Assembly: GCA_024734555.1 (NCBI GenBank)
Contig: JANPWX010000076.1
Location: 3,970,056-4,034,055 of the forward strand
Reading direction: 5' to 3'
Source: Trochalopteron elliotii
Taxonomy: Eukaryota; Chordata; Aves; Passeriformes; Leiothrichidae
Length of the DNA stretch: 64,000 bases
Shown: positions 59,330 to 64,000 of the stretch, in pieces
Layout of the letters: each line of letters begins with the position of its first letter
Numbering within the stretch: the stretch's first letter is position 1
Made by a program: the position numbers and the translations under genes
The notes under the pieces: generated by a model
What the model saw: only the letters and a program-made list of their open reading frames with translations
What the model was told of the DNA's origin: nothing
Database searches by the model: none

Positions 59330-60380
59330 AAGTTAAAAACATAAAAACAAATTAAAAGAGCCTCCTTAAATATACCAAAAGTAAGAAACTTTTAAGAGTA
59401 ACTATGTCTTCTGGTAACTTCAGAGAATAAAGACAGCAATTAAGGAGGAGAAGGACATTGCTAGGAGCACAGAAGATTTATTTGCATCAGTCTTCACAAT
59501 AGAGGATGTTAGGGAGATATCTACTCTTGGGTAATAAAAATTAGGTACTATCAGATGAAGAGGTGCTGGAACAAATCAATCATTTGAAAAGCAGGAAGCC
59601 ACCAAGACTGAAAATCCTGAACAAGTAGTTGAGCCATGCAATCTCTAAATGAAAAACAACTCCTTTACTGGAAGGTTAGAGAATAGCAAATGTTTCACAT
59701 ACATCATGAAAGGAGTTTAGAATGATTCAGGGAATCAAAGATTCATAAATCTTACATCTGTACCTAACAAATTAAAAATAACAAAATAAAACACTCACAA
59801 GACTATGAGATGATAGATCTGTGCAAAGGAAGATGATACCTCACTCATCTGCTAGAATGTTTCCAACACATCAGTGAACTACTGAAGGGGTCAAAGGAGA
59901 ACCAATAGACATCATTTATTTGAACTAGCTTGACAAAGTTTCTCACGGGAGACTGATAAAAAGAATAGACATGGACAGCAAACTGAAGACCTCTGTTCAG
60001 TGTAGCAGCTCTCATAAGAAGCAAGATATTAAAATGAATCAAGAAGAGATGATAAAGAAAAGCAACGTTATAAAAATCAGAGCTGCACCCTGATCTGAAC
60101 TGCTGTGTGCAGTGCTGATTTCTACATCTTAGAAAGATATCAGAAAACTAGGGGGTGTTTAAAAGAAAACTGACAAGAATTATAGAAGCAGGGTTTTGTG
60201 GAAATAGAGTGGAATAGCTTAAAAGGATATTAAGATATAGCAAAAATATGACATAGCTGCTAGAATCTCACTTCTCCCTGCACTAATACAAGAATATGGT
60301 GACATACAAATATGTTGAATTAAATAAAAAGCTAACAAATCTAACAGAACATCAGTTTTCACTTAGTATTTATGCTGTGG
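59330..60380 (+). mobile_element. ancient reptile-type CR1/L3 LINE, ORF2 region
   Basis: A plus-strand, heavily decayed LINE. Recognisable stretches in order: 'TTTGCATCAGTCTTCACAAT' (59482) with 'GAGGATGTTAGGGAGAT', then 'GAAGAGGTGCTGGAACAAAT' (59558), 'CCTCACTCATCTGCTAGAAT' (59840), 'GAACTAGCTTGACAAAGTTT' (59922), 'TGCTGTGTGCAGTGCTGATT' (60102) and 'AAACTGACAAGAATTATAGA' (60168). The order follows ORF2 from upstream of RT through RT to its C-terminus as known from turtle and crocodile CR1, but with large internal deletions. All frames are destroyed. It is much older than the octamer-bearing CR1 copies, and its ends are approximate. Confidence 0.75.
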
Positions 60381-61790
60381 GACTCATTATTTGATAATGT
60401 CGAGATGAAAAAAATTTAAGATTGAAAACAATTAGGTGCTTATGTGGAAAACAAGAATGTATGGAGTTAAACTAGATAAATGAGTATTGCAGGGGAAATT
60501 AAAAATACTTGTACACTTAAACAGAGCTCTGCATACTGGAGACTTGGTGAGATTTTTTGAAGTCAGATTGTCAAAACCAGTCCTGTTCTGGGTGTTCTGC
60601 ACCTTCCTTAAGAGCCTTCAAGAGCCACCATCTGCGGTAGGATGCTGTACAGGCCTTACATGTGATTCAGACCCCTTCCGCCCACACTCTTAACTGTCAC
60701 CTATTGCATGAATTTCACTGCTTCTAGCCCAGTTATTGAATTCATTGGATTGAATGATAACATCAAAGTACTTAAAGCTAGCAGCAGAATTTAGAATTAC
60801 TTGTGAAAATCTTTGCTGAAGAAGCCGTAAAAAGAATGAAAACAAACAAGCAAGTAAATCACTGACTTTTTCAACTTGAAAATTGTGAACCAACCAAAGG
60901 TTTGATTGAATTTGGAAGGTGACATTATTGATGAAAAATCAACTTCTCAAAAGTAAATTGGTATTTTTGCCGAAATTTTTCAATTTCAAAATAGAACACT
61001 TTATTCACCCATGCCTCCAGTTATGCTATGTATTCTTGAGCACCATCTACTGGTGCTGCATTAGTAATTATCTATTTATGAATATATGAATCACTTCTCT
61101 AATAAAATTAATTAGAATCATATCACCTTTCCAAGTATATTTAAAATTGAGAAGACAGAACATAGCCTATTATTTATTAAATTAATCTTTCCTCTTAATA
61201 ACAGAGAGAAAACTAATACTGCTAAAATTTACTTAGAATCTGAAATTAATACAGAAAATGTGCTGATTCTCAATGGTTTGTAACATCCTAGACCAGAAAA
61301 TATGTGCAAGTCCATTAATTTTCTTCCAATTTAAATTTGTTCTCAATCTGTTGGAACAACACAACATTTTTCTTCTCTTCTTATTTAGGTATTTAGTGAA
61401 TTTTATAATACCTGTAATATGGCCAGCATTCCATTTTATTTTTTTGCTTCACACCAAATTACATAACATTTCTCTTGAAGTGGTCACAACAGCTTTTGGA
61501 TGTAACATTTTTCCTGACTTGGAGCTGGGAAATATAGCTTGGTGCTCTGCAGAAGAATATGTAATGCAGAGGAGAAAGTCTACTCTTGCCAAAGGGGATT
61601 TTGAAGGGCCTTGCATATCTGCAAAAAGTGGGATGTGGGAAACAGACCAGTGGCACTTCTGCATAAGCCAAGAGGCTCAGTGTAACTATCCCTCAACTCT
61701 TACCTGTAAATTGAGTCTGTAACAACAATTTCCTTTCTTGTGTACATAGAAGGATATATCTAAGTGTAACTCTGAAGTCAGTTAAACACA
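60381..61790. other. AT-rich unique DNA, unexplained 149-codon frame
   Basis: No recognised repeat. The plus frame at 61273-61722 (149 codons) is half hydrophobic and then 'CSAEEYVMQRRKSTLAKGDF'-type sequence. I see no signal peptide design, known motif or splice context, and two minus frames overlap it. I do not call it a gene. Confidence 0.45.
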
Positions 61791-61831
<41 letters not shown>

Positions 61832-61848
61832 AATAATAATAATAATGA
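61791..61848. repeat. compound (ATG)n-(ATA)n microsatellite
   Basis: About thirteen ATG units (61791-61830) run without a break into five ATA/AAT units. The switch is a single G-to-A change per unit, typical of mutation spreading in a microsatellite. Confidence 0.97.
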
Positions 61849-63276
61849 GTAAAGTCTTTGTTGAAAACAATTTTAAGATTTTTTTTTTAATATGTGCCTT
61901 CAGTATTGGAGATAAGACTGTCTTACTTGCTTAAAGGAATGACACTGCAGGCTGCAACAGAGACCTTTACTTGAAAAGAGTCCCCCTATGGGTGACTGGT
62001 GATTGAGTAAGAGAACAGTCCTTTCTCCAAAGCCACTTGCTTTAAGATGTGGCTTACCTTTTCAAATTTGCATCAAGACTGTCAGTGATAATTCCAATTC
62101 CAACTGTGTTGAATTTTGTGCTATGTTCACTAAAATCTGGACTGAAATTGACAGATATGAAAGATCTCAAAGTGCTTCTGCAGATTTGGGGGGAAAAAAA
62201 CCCAACTAAACAAGCCCTTTAATTTATTCCATCCAACATATTAAATTGGGTTAGCCTCATTTTTCTCATCAATACAAAAATTACTTAAAAACATTACTTT
62301 CCTCCCTCTTCTCTACTTTGGATCAAGCCCAACCTTGCTGAAACAATTGCATTGAGTCTAGAAAGCAGCACTATAAAATTAGCATTCACTATGTTGTGCC
62401 TATCCCTACAACACTACTACTGAGTGACATAACACTTTTTTCAGTGCCTTGATACACTCTTTGTAGTACAGATGGCACCATGTGTACATGCCGGGCTGAC
62501 ACCCCTCCCATGAAACTGTGGGATTGCATTAATACATTATTCCAAGGTTTTAACAGAGGTACTCAAACAAGATTGATCTAAATATTTCCACATTATGTGT
62601 ATAGGTTCACTTTACATCTGCCCTTCAGGCTGTAGCTTATGAATAAAGGTACACACAAAGCAGGACCATTCCAAACATAAGTGATCCACATGCCCAAATT
62701 AAACAAACATTGTCACATTTTGACCTATTTATATTTTGCAGACTTAAACATATCCTGACTCTCACTTCTAGACTATCAAAATAACATTTTTCTTTTATGT
62801 CAAATGCTGCATGACACCTGTCAAACAAATTTTTTTCTCAAATTGGCCTCAATTGCAGTAGAAATCACCTGCAAGTGGATTGTACATATTTGTGTACCCA
62901 GGAAAATGGTATAGCTTTTTTAATTACTTAGTTCCAGTCATTAAAACCTGAATTGTTCAAGTCCAATTGCACAAATCTTGTAAAGAAATCTTCACAGTGC
63001 TCTGTGCTGCCACCCCATCCCACCCTGTCCCATCGCTTCCCAACCCTCTGCTCCTCAGCTATCCTAGTTAACCTAAGCATGACTTGTCCATCTTCCACTC
63101 TTTCCCTCACTTTGTGGATGGGAGGTTAAGGAGTCTTCCATCCCAGATTCCTCTCCAGCATTGTCATGTCTTCACAAAATTGAAAAATTCAAGTTAATCA
63201 CTGGGTTGGAATACCTAGAAGATGTCTAAAGACAATTGCTTACCATACATTGTGTTCATTATTTTTTGTTTTCCAG
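61849..63276. other. unique DNA, no gene seen
   Basis: No recognised repeat. Open frames at 62003-62209, 62637-62828 and 62928-63110 lack recognisable content. Confidence 0.5.
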
Positions 63277-63320
63277 TCAAAATTAAAGGAGCTACAACTT
63301 GCCAATGCCACAGAAAACAG
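63277..63320 (+). other. candidate 44-nt exon, plus strand
   Basis: A strong acceptor, with a T-rich tract ending TTTTCCAG at 63276, is followed by a 44-nt segment ending AACAG and a GTAAAA donor at 63321. In the first frame it encodes 'SKLKELQLANATEN' plus a split codon, with leucines spaced as in a coiled coil. A second frame is also open. I do not recognise a specific gene, and small segments with both splice signals occur by chance. Confidence 0.3.
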
Positions 63321-64000
63321 GTAAAAGGGTTCATTCAAGTTGTTTTCTCTTGTGACCCACCTTACAGTTCTTCATTTAATGTAAAGGAAATTAAGAAGTT
63401 GTTTGAATACTGCATTGTATGTACACCTTTGATTTATTCTGCTCACACCACCCTGCCAATGAAGAGAACTTCCCTTTAAGTAGTTTAAGCAACATGATGA
63501 TCACCCACAGATAGTATGGAATGTCACCAAATGTGAGAGAGTTTCATTGCCTCTAAGCCAGTAACAGTCTAGTTTTCATTGCATTGCATTTGTTGGGCAT
63601 AGACCCTGAACATCTCTCACATTTTCCTTGCTTTGGGTAGATATTTTTTGTTTTATTTTGACAACAGGGATATAAGGGATTTATGGGTATAAAAGCTAGC
63701 AGGGATGCGGTTTACAGCTTATACCTATAGAAAATACAGTAAAAAGCTATAACCGTGTTTTGGTTTACTTTGGTCGAAAGTTGATTGTGACCAGCAACAC
63801 CTCTGACCAGAATTTGTGCAGCATGTAATTGTAATCATAAAGCTCTGTGTTACTGGAATTCAAACCTTGCAGGGGCTAGAACAGGACTGTAGGGGAGAAA
63901 ACTGTTTGCTTTAAGGACTGATTGGTTTGGATGTTGTCCAGAAATTTAAACTTTCATTTCATCGGGATGGGAGGTCGTGTCCATAATCACACAGCCATAT
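63321..64000. other. unique DNA at window end, CpG-retaining
   Basis: No repeat recognised. From about 63690 to the end, five CpGs appear (GCGGTT, ACCGTG, GTCGAA, ATCGGG, GTCGTG), denser than the window average. A tandem CATTG triplet lies near 63575-63590. The region could be a conserved element continuing beyond the window. Confidence 0.4.

Noticed and set aside
61273..61722. 149-codon plus-strand frame
   Set aside because: No recognisable domain, an F/L/I-rich half from T-rich DNA, two overlapping minus frames, and no splice or promoter context.
1..64000. CRISPR arrays, operons, ribosome binding sites, tRNA or rRNA genes
   Set aside because: No regularly spaced identical repeats with unique spacers, and no cloverleaf or rRNA sequence recognised. 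The repeat content shows vertebrate nuclear DNA.

Overview
The window reads as a gene-free stretch of bird nuclear DNA, most likely a songbird (the lineage is an inference). The main evidence is its repeats. It has many CR1 LINE fragments, several ending in the ATTCTRTG-type octamer that marks CR1 3' ends, and several bird-type endogenous retrovirus LTRs. There are no Alu, B1 or L1 elements. Base composition is AT-rich and CpG-poor, as expected of an intergenic desert or a very large intron. One 10-base assembly gap lies at 5028-5037. I found no complete protein-coding gene, no operon-like layout, no CRISPR array, and no tRNA or rRNA. Nearly all open frames look like chance, or lie inside LTRs and CR1 copies.

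Layout. 1-11.5 kb: unique AT-rich DNA with a minus-strand CR1 3' end (1748-2085), a CR1 scrap (4373-4434), the gap, and a possible diverged class II LTR (6740-7600). 11.5-12.5 kb: a solo LTR of a family called LTR-A here, sense on the minus strand. 12.5-21.8 kb: mostly unique DNA with a GA-rich microsatellite and CpG-retaining patches. 21.8-25.9 kb: a CR1 pile-up, with three plus-strand CR1 tails joined end to end (21844-23313) followed by about 1.5 kb of old minus-strand CR1. 28.8-31.1 kb: three LTRs packed together (minus, plus, minus), the third sitting in the end of the second. 31-38 kb: unique DNA with one minus-strand CR1. 38.0-39.1 kb: a solo LTR-A with a near-perfect 5-bp target duplication. 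41.3-41.6 kb: a compact class II (alpharetrovirus/ERVK-like) LTR that keeps many CpGs. 44-57 kb: unique DNA with a hairpin, a candidate exon, a CR1 fragment (50146-50540) and a weak LTR candidate. 56.8-57.4 kb: a plus-strand solo LTR of a second family (LTR-B). 59.3-60.4 kb: an ancient reptile-type CR1/L3-like LINE. 61-64 kb: a trinucleotide microsatellite and, near the end, a tiny exon-like segment.

The mobile-element remnants do not form one working system. They record successive CR1 and ERV activity. The most useful leads are: (1) the nested LTR cluster and the odd design of LTR-A, with widely separated TATA and poly(A) signals and an internal repeat of about 48 bp; (2) the CR1 pile-up, including an ORF2 piece joined to the tail of a different CR1 subfamily; (3) a few short segments with splice-like borders and protein-like frames (21237-21476, 33037-33134, 41646-41706, 44433-44570, 63277-63320) that could be exons of an unseen host gene or lncRNA, none recognised with confidence; and (4) perfect palindromes and a hairpin outside any recognised repeat. 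LTR-A and LTR-B are my own labels. I assign no database names because I could not search.
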